NCBI GenBank assembly: GCA_000435635.1
Contig: FR882150.1
Location: forward strand, 46,702 to 71,962
DNA length: 25,261 nt
Direction of reading: 5' to 3'
From: Prevotella sp. CAG:1320
GTDB taxonomy: Bacteria; Bacteroidota; Bacteroidia; Bacteroidales; Bacteroidaceae
The position numbers and the translations under genes were made by a program. The notes below the pieces were generated by a model, which worked only from the letters and a program-made list of their open reading frames with translations, was not told where the DNA came from and made no database searches. Position 1 is the stretch's first letter; every line of letters begins with the position of its first letter. Of the stretch, positions 16,764-24,925 are shown one piece after another.

Positions 16764-18110
16764 ATATATCATCATCGTGGCACCATGTTCCAGCAGGAAC
16801 TCGCGGTCACGAAATCCCCACAACACACTGATGCACGGCATGCCACAATTACGGGCGGTTTGTATATCCACGTCGCTGTCTCCTATGTAGACCGCGGTTT
16901 CCTTGTTGGCGTCCAGTTGACGCAAGGCTTCCTCCACGGTATCGGGAGCGGGTTTCTTGCGAATATCCTCTCGCTCTCCTATCGCTACGTCTACCAAACC
17001 AGGGAAATAGTACTGGCAAAGTTCCTGGGTAGCGGCATAAAACTTGTTGCTGACTACGGCTATCTTCTTTCCCCTGGCTTTCAGCTCACCCAAAATCTCC
17101 GGTATGCCATCGTAAGGCGCGGTGGTGTCCTTGCCATGGCGCAGGTAATGGACGCGGAAATCATCCAACACCTCCTCTATCTCGTGCTGTCCCGTTCCTT
17201 TTGGCACAGCCCGCTCCATCAGTTTCCTTACGCCATTGCCCACGAAACGTCTCACCTCCTCCACGGTTCTCTCCGGGAACCCATGTTTCAAGAGCGCGTA
17301 ATTACAACTGGCTGCCAAATCCTCCAGCGTATCAAGCAAAGTCCCGTCGAGGTCGAAAACGTAAGTATCGAAATTGAAAAGCGCGGAAGGCGGTAAAGGC
17401 TTGTCACGGAATTCTCCCCCGTTAAGCACAAAGACTCCGCTATTGGTCTGCCTGTCTAGCGTCACCTTCCTATCCTCTCCATGCTCCCAACGCTTGAAAG
17501 CCCGCCGCTCCACATCTACCACCACATACTTGTATGACAGCTCTTGGTCTACGGGGAAAGTGTCAATGCACAACATCCACTGCGAGCCGCCTATGCTTTT
17601 CATGGGCAAATAACGGTCTACGTTCCACGCTCCCAACACAGGATGATTGCCCACGATGGCAACGGCCTCTCCCTTGGTAAGCCGAGGGGCGTAAATCTTA
17701 AACAGCATGGTATGGCTAAACAATGGCATTGAGGGAATGGCTATCTTTGCCTTTGTGTTCTTCTTGAGCACAGGAATCACTCCCTTTCGTTCCATGGGGT
17801 CTTCCAACCAAAAATCGGGAAAGGTATAGTTCATGTTCTCGTCAAAGGGATAGCTTCTCACCGCCAAGGGATCTTCACGACGGAACTCCTTGCCCGAACC
17901 GTCTATCACTTTATAATAATAGGAGATGCCCGTATAGCGGTGGCGACGCTCCTTGACAACAAAAGTCTCACTGGTCCACAGATAACCATCGGCTGTCTGC
18001 ATAGGGATATCCTGCCTGCGCTGATATCCGTCAGCGCTCACATAAGTAAGGTCTATCACCAACTTCTCTCCCCACTTTGTCTTATAGGGTATGCTAAACT
18101 TCAAGTACAT
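16743..18110 (-). CDS. Fusion of two CBM20-like domains with a HAD phosphatase
   Basis: A 455-residue cytosolic protein without signal peptide. Residues ~1-115 (MYLKFSIPYKTKWGEKL, SYYYKVID) and ~130-235 (FKIYAPRLTKGEAVAIVGNH, LGAWNVDRYLPM, LSYKYVVVD) look like the tandem starch-binding CBM20 domains that begin the long Bacteroidota 4-alpha-glucanotransferase. From ~246 a phosphoglycolate phosphatase-like HAD domain follows: motif I FDLDGTLLD (nucleophile D253, acid D255), motif II VSNKF, motif III lysine in RKKPAPD and motif IV YIGDSDVDIQ. All catalytic residues are present. The junction (VLNGGEFRDKPLPPSALF) is smooth and in frame. A glycogen- or maltodextrin-bound sugar phosphatase is a guess; a rearranged glucanotransferase 5' end is the alternative. 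Confidence 0.85.
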   Translation of the reverse strand: MYLKFSIPYKTKWGEKLVIDLTYVSADGYQRRQDIPMQTADGYLWTSETFVVKERRHRYTGISYYYKVIDGSGKEFRREDPLAVRSYPFDENMNYTFPDFWLEDPMERKGVIPVLKKNTKAKIAIPSMPLFSHTMLFKIYAPRLTKGEAVAIVGNHPVLGAWNVDRYLPMKSIGGSQWMLCIDTFPVDQELSYKYVVVDVERRAFKRWEHGEDRKVTLDRQTNSGVFVLNGGEFRDKPLPPSALFNFDTYVFDLDGTLLDTLEDLAASCNYALLKHGFPERTVEEVRRFVGNGVRKLMERAVPKGTGQHEIEEVLDDFRVHYLRHGKDTTAPYDGIPEILGELKARGKKIAVVSNKFYAATQELCQYYFPGLVDVAIGEREDIRKKPAPDTVEEALRQLDANKETAVYIGDSDVDIQTARNCGMPCISVLWGFRDREFLLEHGATMMIYSPSQLI

Positions 18111-18132
18111 AATCCATATTGTGTGTTACTCT

Positions 18133-18140
18133 TGCAAATA
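18133..18140 (-). promoter_or_regulatory. -7 element of the CBM20-HAD gene
   Basis: The minus strand reads TATATTTG, matching TAnnTTTG, 22 bases before the ATG. The -33 box is poor (ATTG at about 22 bases distance). Confidence 0.6.
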
Positions 18141-18182
18141 TATAAAAAAATTGAAGTACGGCTACAATAAAAGCGAATTAAT

Positions 18183-18213
18183 TTTGCCATTCAACCTTTT
18201 TCATATACTTTTG
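18183..18213 (+). promoter_or_regulatory. Promoter of mltG
   Basis: TTTG (18183-18186), exactly 19 bases, then TACTTTTG (18206-18213), a full consensus match. It lies 18 bases before the ATG at 18232 and therefore also decides that start; in-frame codons upstream, to 18091, are not transcribed from it. Confidence 0.9.
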
Positions 18214-18231
18214 CAGACAAAACCGATAATC

Positions 18232-19278
18232 ATGAAACAGAAAAAGAACAGACGATACGTGTATGGAGCGGCCGCTTGCCTCGTGGCCATTATCGCCTTG
18301 GCCGGCCTTTACTTCTTCACGCCCTTCAACAACCAAGACGACACATATTATATATATATAGACCGAGATGACACCATGGATTCCATATACCACAAATTGG
18401 AGCCCATCGCCTCATCCCACGCCTTGCACGCGATGAAGACGCTGATGCGGCACGGCTCATACAAAAATCATGTGCGCACAGGACGCTATGCCATCCGCCC
18501 TGGCGAAACCACCTTCACCATCTTCCGCAGAATAAAAAACGGCCTGCAAGAACCAGTCAATCTCACGATTCCCAGCGTTCGGACGCTGGACAGATTGGCC
18601 GCTGAGGTATCCAAGCGGTTGATGATGGACAGCACGGAACTCTACAAGGCACTCACCGACAACAAGATTTGCGCCAAGTATGGTTATGACACGGCCACCA
18701 TAGCGGCCATGTTCATCCCCAACACGTATGACATCTACTGGAACACCACGGTGGATAATTTCCTGGACAGGATGAAAAAAGAGAGCGGGAAATTCTGGAA
18801 CGCCGAAAGACGGCAAAAAGCGAAGGCCATGAACCTTACCCCTATCGAGGTAACCACGCTGGCCAGCATCATAGACGAAGAGACCGCCAACAACGCGGAG
18901 AAACCCATGGTGGCAGGCATGTACTACAACCGGCTAATGCTGCGCGACAAAGAGTATCCTCAAGGAATGCCGCTGCAGGCCGATCCAACTATCAAGTTCG
19001 CTTGGAAAGACTTTGGCTTGCGCCGCATCTACCACAAGTTGCTCACCATAGACAGCCCCTACAACACCTACAAGTATCCAGGGTTGCCCCCTGGCCCCAT
19101 CCGCATTCCAAGCATAGCGGGTATAGACGCTGTACTCAACCACGAGAAGCACAATTACCTGTATATGTGCGCCAAGGAGGATTTCAGCGGCACGCACAAC
19201 TTCGCCCGCACTTATCAAGAACACCTGAGAAACGCGGCACGCTACGCGAAAGCGCTCAACGAGAGGGGTATCAAATAA
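18232..19278 (+). CDS. mltG: Endolytic murein transglycosylase MltG
   Basis: A 348-residue YceG/MltG protein. A basic cytosolic start and one transmembrane helix (VYGAAACLVAIIALAGLYFF) are followed by a LysM-like region with YIDRDDTMDSIYHKL and the catalytic YceG domain. Conserved parts are AAMFIPNTYDIYW, LASIIDEET, MYYNRL, LQADPTIKFA, SPYNTYKYPGLPPGPIRIPS and NYLYMC. MltG cuts nascent glycan strands at the inner membrane and so sets their length. The usual VE(K/E)ET active-site stretch reads IDEET here; whether the first acidic position matters I cannot decide. The gene is monocistronic, with a consensus promoter in front and a hairpin at its stop. Confidence 0.95.
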   Translation: MKQKKNRRYVYGAAACLVAIIALAGLYFFTPFNNQDDTYYIYIDRDDTMDSIYHKLEPIASSHALHAMKTLMRHGSYKNHVRTGRYAIRPGETTFTIFRRIKNGLQEPVNLTIPSVRTLDRLAAEVSKRLMMDSTELYKALTDNKICAKYGYDTATIAAMFIPNTYDIYWNTTVDNFLDRMKKESGKFWNAERRQKAKAMNLTPIEVTTLASIIDEETANNAEKPMVAGMYYNRLMLRDKEYPQGMPLQADPTIKFAWKDFGLRRIYHKLLTIDSPYNTYKYPGLPPGPIRIPSIAGIDAVLNHEKHNYLYMCAKEDFSGTHNFARTYQEHLRNAARYAKALNERGIK

Positions 19279-19288
19279 GAGATACCCC
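19265..19288. terminator. Hairpin at the mltG stop codon
   Basis: GGGGTATC (19265-19272) and GATACCCC (19281-19288) form a perfect 8-bp stem followed by TTTA. The loop contains the mltG stop TAA (19276-19278). It ends two bases before the 3' end of the convergent gmd gene and can serve both strands. Confidence 0.75.
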
Positions 19289-19289
19289 T

Positions 19290-20384
19290 TTACTTCACGA
19301 TACCACGCTCCAGATACTCAGCCAAATTGGTGCGCACTTGCTCACTGGCGCGTTCCACGGCTACCTTCGCCATATCCGCTTCCACCATCAACTTCACCAG
19401 TTCCTCAAAAGTAGTCTTGGTGGGATTCCATCCAAGTTCAGCCCTGGCTTTCGTGGGGTCACCCCACAAGTTGACGACATCGGTAGGACGATAGAAATCA
19501 GGCGACACCTCCACGAGCACCTTGCCCGTAGCCTTGTCAATACCTTTCTCGTTGGCTCCCTCACCCTCGAAACGCAATTCTATGCCCGCATAATGGAAAG
19601 CCAACTGGCAAAACTCCCTGACGGAGTGCTGCACACCCGTGGCAATCACGAAGTCCTCAGGTTTGTCGTGTTGTAATATAAGCCACATGCACTCCACGTA
19701 ATCCTTGGCATACCCCCAGTCCCTGAGTGAAGAAAGGTTGCCAAGATAAAGTTTGTCTTGCTTTCCTTGGGCGATACGGGAAGCCGCCAAGGTTATCTTG
19801 CGCGTAACGAAAGTCTCCCCCCTGCGCTCACTCTCATGATTGAACAGGATGCCCGAGCAGCAGAACATGCCATAAGCCTCCCTGTACTCCCTTACAATCC
19901 AGTAACCATATTGCTTGGCCACGGCATAGGGGCTATAGGGATGGAAGGGCGTGTTCTCGTTCTGCGGCACCTCTTCCACTTTGCCATACAACTCGGAAGT
20001 GCTGGCCTGGTAGATGCGGCACGTGGAGGAAAGTCCACACTGCCTTACCGCCTCTAACACCCTGAGCACGCCCACCGCGTCTACGTTGGCGGTATACTCA
20101 GGCGTATCAAAAGACACCTGCACATGACTTTGCGCCGCCAGATTGTATATCTCATCGGGCCTTATCTTGCCTATCACCTGCATGACGCTCATGGAATCCC
20201 CTAAGTCGGCATAGTGCAAATGAAAATGGGGCATACCCTCCAAATGGGCTATGCGCTCACGAAAGTCCACCGAGGAGCGGCGTATCGTGCCATGCACCTC
20301 GTATCCTTTTTCCAGCAAGAACTCCGCCAAGTAAGAACCATCTTGTCCTGTAACGCCTGTAATCAATGCTGTTTTCCTATCCAT
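19290..20384 (-). CDS. gmd: GDP-mannose 4,6-dehydratase
   Basis: A 364-residue extended short-chain dehydrogenase. It shows the NAD(P)-binding [13 protein letters not shown] (from residue 9), RRSS, the catalytic threonine in STSELYG, and the Tyr-Lys pair in [20 protein letters not shown], followed by [16 protein letters not shown] as in Gmd. It converts GDP-D-mannose to GDP-4-keto-6-deoxymannose, the first step to GDP-fucose or related 6-deoxy sugars for glycans. ATG 20384 was chosen over ATG 20408 because the predicted transcript start (~20415) leaves almost no leader for the latter. The usual partner fcl (GDP-fucose synthase) is not next to it in this window. Confidence 0.95.
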   Translation of the reverse strand: MDRKTALITGVTGQDGSYLAEFLLEKGYEVHGTIRRSSVDFRERIAHLEGMPHFHLHYADLGDSMSVMQVIGKIRPDEIYNLAAQSHVQVSFDTPEYTANVDAVGVLRVLEAVRQCGLSSTCRIYQASTSELYGKVEEVPQNENTPFHPYSPYAVAKQYGYWIVREYREAYGMFCCSGILFNHESERRGETFVTRKITLAASRIAQGKQDKLYLGNLSSLRDWGYAKDYVECMWLILQHDKPEDFVIATGVQHSVREFCQLAFHYAGIELRFEGEGANEKGIDKATGKVLVEVSPDFYRPTDVVNLWGDPTKARAELGWNPTKTTFEELVKLMVEADMAKVAVERASEQVRTNLAEYLERGIVK

Positions 20385-20422
20385 TGTATTCGATTTCGTT
20401 GTTAGCATATTGGTTTATTACG

Positions 20423-20430
20423 CGAAGATA
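20423..20430 (-). promoter_or_regulatory. -7 element of gmd
   Basis: The minus strand reads TATCTTCG, one mismatch to TAnnTTTG, 38 bases before ATG 20384. No TTTG is found at -33. The 146 bases up to the repeat element at 20577 contain nothing else that I can support. Confidence 0.45.
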
Positions 20431-20576
20431 AGCATTCTTTCTGAAATATCGTCCCCCCAGCTTCTATAATTTCCCCAGAACCAGTGCCAGCCCCAAAAAC
20501 ATCCCCTCTTCTCATGGCAATCCAATGTGTGTTCGATGGCACTCTGCCAGAATGCACCACATAATATATCGTCAAG

Positions 20577-20881
20577 AATCTCAGCTTACTGGCGAGGGCG
20601 CGAGATAACAGGAACAAAACCAAGAGAATATAGTATACTTTTGCATTCCACGACGTGAAATAGCTATTCCACGTCGAGAAACAGCCATTCCACGTCGTGG
20701 AATGGCTATTTCACGTCGTGGAACAGACTTTTCTTCTAGCTTCTTGGAGTTTATATACTATATGAAAAGGATTTGTGATAAGTGCTCCAGGGCTCGTTCC
20801 CCCGTCAAGTTGCCGTGCCGCACATCTCATCAAGTGGATATGGTAATTAGATATACGCAAAACATAATTCGTCGAACTCAC
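20577..20881. mobile_element. MITE-like element, copy B
   Basis: Body nearly identical to 1367-1678 and in the same orientation, starting TCAGCTTACTGGCGAGGGCG and ending ATTCGTCGAACTCAC. The right terminal repeat is kept; a good left one is not seen, so this copy may be decayed or truncated. It carries four 21-bp palindrome units (copy A has two) and lacks the 49-bp block of copy A. The same 10-bp inverted repeat surrounds the array. In front of the array TACTTTTG gives a good -7 box (TACTTCTG in copy A). The small frame MKRICDKCSRARSPVKLPCR... (20762-20965, 67 codons) shares its first 29 codons with copy A but then differs. Coding status is doubtful. Confidence 0.65.
20646..20729. repeat. 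Four 21-bp palindromic units in copy B
   Basis: Units begin at 20646, 20667, 20688 and 20709, each with a TTCCACG(A/T)CGTGGAA-like dyad followed by a 6-base spacer such as TAGCTA or CAGCCA. Unit 2 (ACGTCGAGAAA) has the most decayed arm. Confidence 0.88.
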
Positions 20882-20971
20882 CTTATATTACAATATAAAA
20901 ACAAACAGCCTCCACGAATTTTCCATTGTGCCATCCCTCTCCCTGCCACGATATCAATGTCCTAAAAACAA

Positions 20972-21004
20972 AGAAGCGTTCCCTTGATGAAAGGGAACGC
21001 TTCT
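20972..21004 (-). terminator. Terminator of the infC-rpmI-rplT operon
   Basis: A perfect 14-bp stem (20972-20985 with 20991-21004) with a 5-base loop is followed on the minus strand by TTTGTTTTTAGG. It lies 25 bases beyond the rplT stop. Confidence 0.92.
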
Positions 21005-21029
21005 CTATATATGAAATGAAATAAATGGC

Positions 21030-21374
21030 TTACTTCACCTTGTCAACGATAGCCTTGAAAGCGGCGGGATTGTTGACAGCGAGGTCTGCGAGAACCTTGC
21101 GGTTAATCTCTACACCAGCCTTGTGCAACGCACCCATCAACTGGCTGTAGCTCATGTTCTCCAGGCGAGCGGCAGCGTTGATACGCTGAATCCACAACGC
21201 ACGGAAGTTGCGCTTCTTGTTGCGGCGATCACGATAAGCATAGGTAAGACCCTTCTCCCAAGTGTTCTTGGCAACGGTCCACACGTTCTTCCTTGCACCA
21301 AAGTAACCCTTGGTAAGCTTCAGTATTCTTTTTCTCCTTGCTCTAGACGCTACGTGATTTACTGATCTTGGCAT
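21030..21374 (-). CDS. rplT: 50S ribosomal protein bL20
   Basis: A 114-residue basic protein of the usual length. It shows [58 protein letters not shown] and a C-terminal domain ending [15 protein letters not shown]. bL20 binds 23S rRNA early in assembly of the large subunit. In other bacteria it also represses its own operon by binding the mRNA; no such leader structure was identified here. It follows rpmI by 38 bases and is the last gene of the operon. Confidence 0.98.
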   Translation of the reverse strand: MPRSVNHVASRARRKRILKLTKGYFGARKNVWTVAKNTWEKGLTYAYRDRRNKKRNFRALWIQRINAAARLENMSYSQLMGALHKAGVEINRKVLADLAVNNPAAFKAIVDKVK

Positions 21375-21412
21375 AATTTTTTCTCTTTAAAGGTTCGACT
21401 AAAAAGTTAATA

Positions 21413-21610
21413 CTAACGCAAGCAGAGCAAGTCGCGTACCTGCTTCATGTTGTCGTGGTCTACGAGCGTGTCGTGTACCAAGTTTCTCTTCTGCTTCTTG
21501 GTCTTCTTAGTCAAGATGTGACTGTGGTAAGCGTGATGTCTCTTGATCTTACCGGAACCTGTCAGGCGAAATCTCTTCTTGGCGCCTGAATTAGTCTTTA
21601 CTTTTGGCAT
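21413..21610 (-). CDS. rpmI: 50S ribosomal protein bL35
   Basis: A 65-residue basic protein starting [20 protein letters not shown], the conserved N-terminus of bL35, with [24 protein letters not shown]. The longer frame reaching 21673 adds 21 residues unlike bL35 and is rejected. The C-terminus ([11 protein letters not shown]) is complete. Middle gene of the infC operon. Confidence 0.98.
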   Translation of the reverse strand: MPKVKTNSGAKKRFRLTGSGKIKRHHAYHSHILTKKTKKQKRNLVHDTLVDHDNMKQVRDLLCLR

Positions 21611-21699
21611 TTTTTTACTTTTTAAAGTTGTTGTTATATACGAGTGGCAACGCATATACCGGGCGTTACGCACATCTTTCTCATCACTTCACTGGGTGC

Positions 21700-22380
21700 T
21701 TACTCCTCATTGAGCAACTTCCCCAAGGCCTCCGCACCCTTGGCGTTAGCCATCAGGCTGCTCTTCTCGGCCAAGGCCTCGCGCTCAGCCCGCTCGCTTT
21801 CCCTGGCTTCAGCCTCCCTTCGCTCACGATCCATTTTCTGTTGACTCTTCTTTGCAACGCCCGCTTTCTTGGGCGCCAGGTAAAGGAACATTTTCTTGCC
21901 CTCCAACTTAGGCATCTGCTCCACCTTGCCGTATTCCTCCAGGTCGTTGGCGAAGCGCAGCAACAAGACCTCGCCTTGTTCCTTGAACAGGATGCTTCTG
22001 CCACGGAAGAACACGTAAGCTCTCACCTTGTTGCCATCCTCCAGGAAACCCTTGGCGTGCTTCAGCTTGAACTGGTAATCGTGCTCGTCGGTCTGCGGAC
22101 CAAACCTTATCTCCTTCACTTCCACCTTCACCTGCTTCTGCTTCATCTCCTTCTGATGCTTCTTCTGCTGGTAGAGGAACTTGGAGTAGTCGATGAGACG
22201 ACAAACGGGAGGCTGCGCGTTGGGAGATATCTCCACCAAGTCTACGCCTTGGTCACGAGCCATGTCAAGGGCTTGGCGAATAGGCATCACCTCAGCGGTG
22301 CCATCTCCAACCACTCTCACTTCACGCACACGTATCTGCTCATTGATACGGTACTGATTTTTCATTTTGTCATTCTTCAT
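21700..22380 (-). CDS. infC: Translation initiation factor IF-3
   Basis: A 226-residue protein. The N-domain has [36 protein letters not shown] and [22 protein letters not shown]; the C-domain has [32 protein letters not shown] and FRGR. IF-3 binds the 30S subunit, discriminates initiator tRNA and keeps the subunits apart. A charged tail of about 40 residues after the C-domain ([20 protein letters not shown]) exceeds the enterobacterial length. The start is ATG 22380 (a stop codon lies two codons upstream) or ATG 22365 ([10 protein letters not shown]), which fits the family better; the AUU start of Escherichia coli is not used. No thrS precedes it here. Confidence 0.95.
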   Translation of the reverse strand: MKNDKMKNQYRINEQIRVREVRVVGDGTAEVMPIRQALDMARDQGVDLVEISPNAQPPVCRLIDYSKFLYQQKKHQKEMKQKQVKVEVKEIRFGPQTDEHDYQFKLKHAKGFLEDGNKVRAYVFFRGRSILFKEQGEVLLLRFANDLEEYGKVEQMPKLEGKKMFLYLAPKKAGVAKKSQQKMDRERREAEARESERAEREALAEKSSLMANAKGAEALGKLLNEE

Positions 22381-22416
22381 CAACTAGTTTTATCTGCGAA
22401 TTTTGCTAAACGGCTG

Positions 22417-22448
22417 CAAATTTAGGCATATTTCCCGAAAGTACCAAA
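22417..22448 (-). promoter_or_regulatory. Promoter of infC-rpmI-rplT
   Basis: The minus strand reads TTTG (22448-22445), 20 bases, then TAAATTTG (22424-22417), a full consensus match. The start codon is about 37 bases downstream. Confidence 0.88.
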
Positions 22449-22548
22449 TTTTCAATAGCATTATTTCAACATTTTTAAGCCAAGAGCCCCCAAGAATCAA
22501 TATACCTCGGCGCGAATGGCAGCTTTCTCGTCTATCCCGACCTATACC

Positions 22549-23070
22549 TTACTTATCTGACTTGCGCCTGTTGCACTCGCGGCAGAGCATCTGGCAGTTC
22601 TCCTTCACCGTGCGTCCACCCTCTTTCCACGGCGTAATGTGGTCGCCTTCCATGAACTCATAGTCCATTTCCTTACCGCATATCGCACACTTGTGTCCCT
22701 GCTCCTCCCACACGGCCAGCTTGATGTCGTCAGGAAAGGCACGGAGGTCAAGCTCGCGCTCATCGCCTGTCAGCACGTAAGGTATTATGCCCTGTTGCCG
22801 TTGTATATCGCCATCCCTCATAAGCGTAGATATCTGCCGGGACAAGGCTACGGTATCTAGTGTCTTGTCGCGGAACATGTCATAATACAGCGCCCAGTCC
22901 AGCCCTTTCATTATCTTCTTGAAATGGCGCGGGTCAAAATTGGTTATCGCCCAGTTGATGACGTTCTGGAAGTAAGTCCACAAGTTGTTGGCGTTAGGGT
23001 CGTGCTGATGGTCAGCCATATAGCCCACTATCGTCTGGCGTTTGCAAACTCTTGTCTCGTGGGCGACAAT
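22549..23070 (-). pseudogene. C-terminal remnant of a DUF262/HNH-type nuclease
   Basis: The frame encodes a complete HNH domain at its C-terminus: CAICGKEMDYEFMEGDHITPWKEGGRTVKENCQMLCRECNRRKS, with two CxxC pairs for zinc and the DH catalytic pair. The segment before it (YMADHQHDPNANNLWTYFQ, ending PYVLTGDERELDLRAF) resembles the linker of longer DUF262-HNH proteins (from memory, not searched). The frame continues upstream in apparently coding form (RQTIVGYMADH) to a TAA at 23073, without an ATG before 23019, and no DUF262 domain follows upstream. I therefore read it as a 5'-truncated gene. The remaining domain could still be expressed from GTG 23028 or ATG 23019. Full-length relatives act in restriction or phage defence. 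Confidence 0.65.
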
Positions 23071-23276
23071 TTATAATATTATATAAGTATTTTATTATAA
23101 GATAGTTACAATATGCATTTTGCTTGTTAGATGCTTTTTAGTACCAATTTCGTATCTCTATATTCAAATTATAAGAATGAAAAGTAATATGTCAGTATTA
23201 AAGAAATGCTTTGCTTACACAATGCCTTAAAGTGCAATTGCGAAGAGATAACACGATAAATTTATACTTTCTTGTA

Positions 23277-23325
23277 AAAATACACTTTTTTGTCAAGCCT
23301 AATCGGATTTGCTACTGTATCTTTG
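23277..23325 (+). promoter_or_regulatory. Promoter of the ThiF-like gene with shared regulator box
   Basis: TATCTTTG (23318-23325) is a full -7 match, 22 bases before the ATG. No TTTG occurs at the normal -33 distance. Instead the box AAAATACACTTTTTTGTC (23277-23294) covers that zone, as in the promoter at 25002. The rest of 23074-23276 is AT-rich and holds no gene I can support. Confidence 0.7.
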
Positions 23326-23347
23326 TAACAATAAAAAACAATTTTAT

Positions 23348-24079
23348 ATGGAGAGATATAGCCGAAATCGTATTTACATCAGCGATGAAGAACAAGAAAG
23401 AATTAAGCATGTACGTATTTTGCTGGGTGGTGCCGGAATTGGCAGTATTATAGCGGAGTGCGCCTTGCGGTTTGGATTTGAGAATATCACCATTGTTGAT
23501 GGTGACAAAGTAGAGGAGAGCAATCTAAACAGACAGAATTATGTAAAAACGGATATTGGCAAGTACAAGGCGGAAACACTTTGCAAGCGCTTGCTGAAGA
23601 TTAACCCCGATGCTGAGATCAAAGCCATCAACACATTCATCATCCAAGAGAATGTGAGGGAAATCATTTCAGGACATCATATAGCCATCAACGCCTTGGA
23701 TTTCAAGGATAGGATGCCTTTTGAATTTGACCGTATTTGTTCCGAAGAGTTGATACCCGTCCTCCATCCATATAATTTTGGATGGGCAGGATTCCTTACG
23801 ATTGTAAAGCCGAAAGGTTATCAACTAAGCGAAATCTCTCCGGAACCTAACGGCTTCGAGTTAAAAGTGGCGGAGTATGTATCAAGGTATGGGACATTCT
23901 GGAATATGCCAGTTTCATGGCTTGAGAAAGTGATAGACGAGTACCGTGCGGAAACCGGGGCTTTGCCACCTCCTCAACTTTCCATAGCTTCTTGGATTGT
24001 AGCAGGACACTGTGTGAACGCCATGTTCAACCTCTCGACTGGGCGAAAAGTCAAATTCTTTCCCAATTTCTATTTTTAG
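23348..24079 (+). CDS. ThiF/MoeB/HesA family E1-like adenylyltransferase
   Basis: A 243-residue cytosolic protein, start MERYSRNRIYISDEEQERIK at ATG 23348, downstream of its promoter; an in-frame start at 23309 would precede the transcript start. E1 motifs are GGAGIGS (27-33), VDGDKVEESNLNRQ (50-63), the lysine in GKYKAE and the metal-binding aspartate in NALDFKDR. The zinc-binding CxxC pairs of MoeB and ThiF are absent, and the C-terminal half (WNMPVSWLEKVIDEYRAETG) is unlike them. Such enzymes adenylate a C-terminal carboxylate or related group. No ubiquitin-like protein is seen nearby. It shares a promoter box with the GNAT-like gene at 25030. More AT-rich than the housekeeping genes. Confidence 0.88.
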   Translation: MERYSRNRIYISDEEQERIKHVRILLGGAGIGSIIAECALRFGFENITIVDGDKVEESNLNRQNYVKTDIGKYKAETLCKRLLKINPDAEIKAINTFIIQENVREIISGHHIAINALDFKDRMPFEFDRICSEELIPVLHPYNFGWAGFLTIVKPKGYQLSEISPEPNGFELKVAEYVSRYGTFWNMPVSWLEKVIDEYRAETGALPPPQLSIASWIVAGHCVNAMFNLSTGRKVKFFPNFYF

Positions 24080-24103
24080 TCCCTAATGTGCGAAAACGAT
24101 TCC

Positions 24104-24862
24104 TTATAGCAACTTGTAATTGGTCGCATAAGAGAGAGCTTCCGCAATGTTCTTGACTCCCAATTTGGAGAACAACCCCCTTTTACAAGCTTTGATTGTG
24201 TCAATAGACTTGCATAATTTATCGGCTATGTCGTTCATGGTATAACCTTGTGCGGAGAGGGTCAGCACATCGCGCTCCGTCTCGCTCAACGTTATACCTT
24301 CTTTCTCTATCCATTTATGCTCATCTAACGAATATTCATAATAAGATTTTGAACCAGATTTTTTCATTATAATGTAACCGGGAGTACTTCTTGCCGACAT
24401 GGATATGGTACATAACGCCAACCATATGCGCCCGTCCTTTGTTAATACCATTGGAGTAAGATGATGGTTGACTAATCTTAGTTTCCTGCCATGTATAATA
24501 TGGAAGTCATATGAAATGGTATAGTTAAGACGTTCCACAAAAGGTATCTCGTTAAACAGGTCGAACCCTTTCTTGTTTATTTCTAATAGCATCTGCTGCT
24601 CTTTCTCCGGCACATAATCCAAATAGAACCTATAACCAAAATCCTTAATCTTGTCGGAAGTCTGGCCACACCAATACGCCAAATTTTCAGACACATACAA
24701 AAAATTCTTTTTGAAATAGTCTATGATGTACACACACTGATGCGTGCTTCTTGCAAATGCTTTGGCAGCATTCACAAGAAGGTTGATTTTTAGGTAGTCC
24801 TCATCCGTGACATTATATACGGAATTAGACACTAAAAAAAAGTCGCCTACGTTTGTTGCCAT
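24104..24862 (-). CDS. LuxR-type regulator with PAS-like sensor domain
   Basis: A 252-residue protein. The N-terminal ~170 residues look like a PAS-type sensor (CVYIIDYFKKNFLYVSENLA, FYLDYVPEKEQQMLLEINKK, ISYDFHIIHGRKLRLVNHHL). The C-terminal ~65 residues are a LuxR/GerE helix-turn-helix: LSETERDVLTLSAQGYTMNDIADKL, SIDTIKACKRGLFSKLGVKN. No receiver-domain aspartate pattern is seen, so a small molecule or a partner protein is the likely input. It lies between, and is read oppositely to, the ThiF-like and GNAT-like genes, whose promoters share a box; it is the natural candidate to bind it. A related box precedes its own promoter. Confidence 0.9.
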   Translation of the reverse strand: MATNVGDFFLVSNSVYNVTDEDYLKINLLVNAAKAFARSTHQCVYIIDYFKKNFLYVSENLAYWCGQTSDKIKDFGYRFYLDYVPEKEQQMLLEINKKGFDLFNEIPFVERLNYTISYDFHIIHGRKLRLVNHHLTPMVLTKDGRIWLALCTISMSARSTPGYIIMKKSGSKSYYEYSLDEHKWIEKEGITLSETERDVLTLSAQGYTMNDIADKLCKSIDTIKACKRGLFSKLGVKNIAEALSYATNYKLL

Positions 24863-24887
24863 ATTAATACCTTCTATAAATCAAATA

Positions 24888-24918
24888 CAAAGGTAGCCCA
24901 TAAAGCTACAACTGCAAA
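24888..24918 (-). promoter_or_regulatory. Promoter of the LuxR-type regulator
   Basis: The minus strand reads TTTG (24918-24915), 19 bases, then TACCTTTG (24895-24888): a full consensus promoter, 25 bases before the ATG. It does not appear to need an activator, unlike the two target promoters. Confidence 0.87.
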
Positions 24919-24925
24919 ATTTTAA

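Noticed and set aside
20402..20623. Short minus-strand frame upstream of gmd
   Set aside because: It runs from the repeat element through the gmd promoter region, has no recognisable domain and no start signal.
20646..20729. CRISPR array
   Set aside because: The 21-bp units follow each other with spacers of only 6 bases, are palindromic and occur in a dispersed element; no unique spacers or cas genes are present. The same reasoning excludes the 22-bp repeat at 11800.
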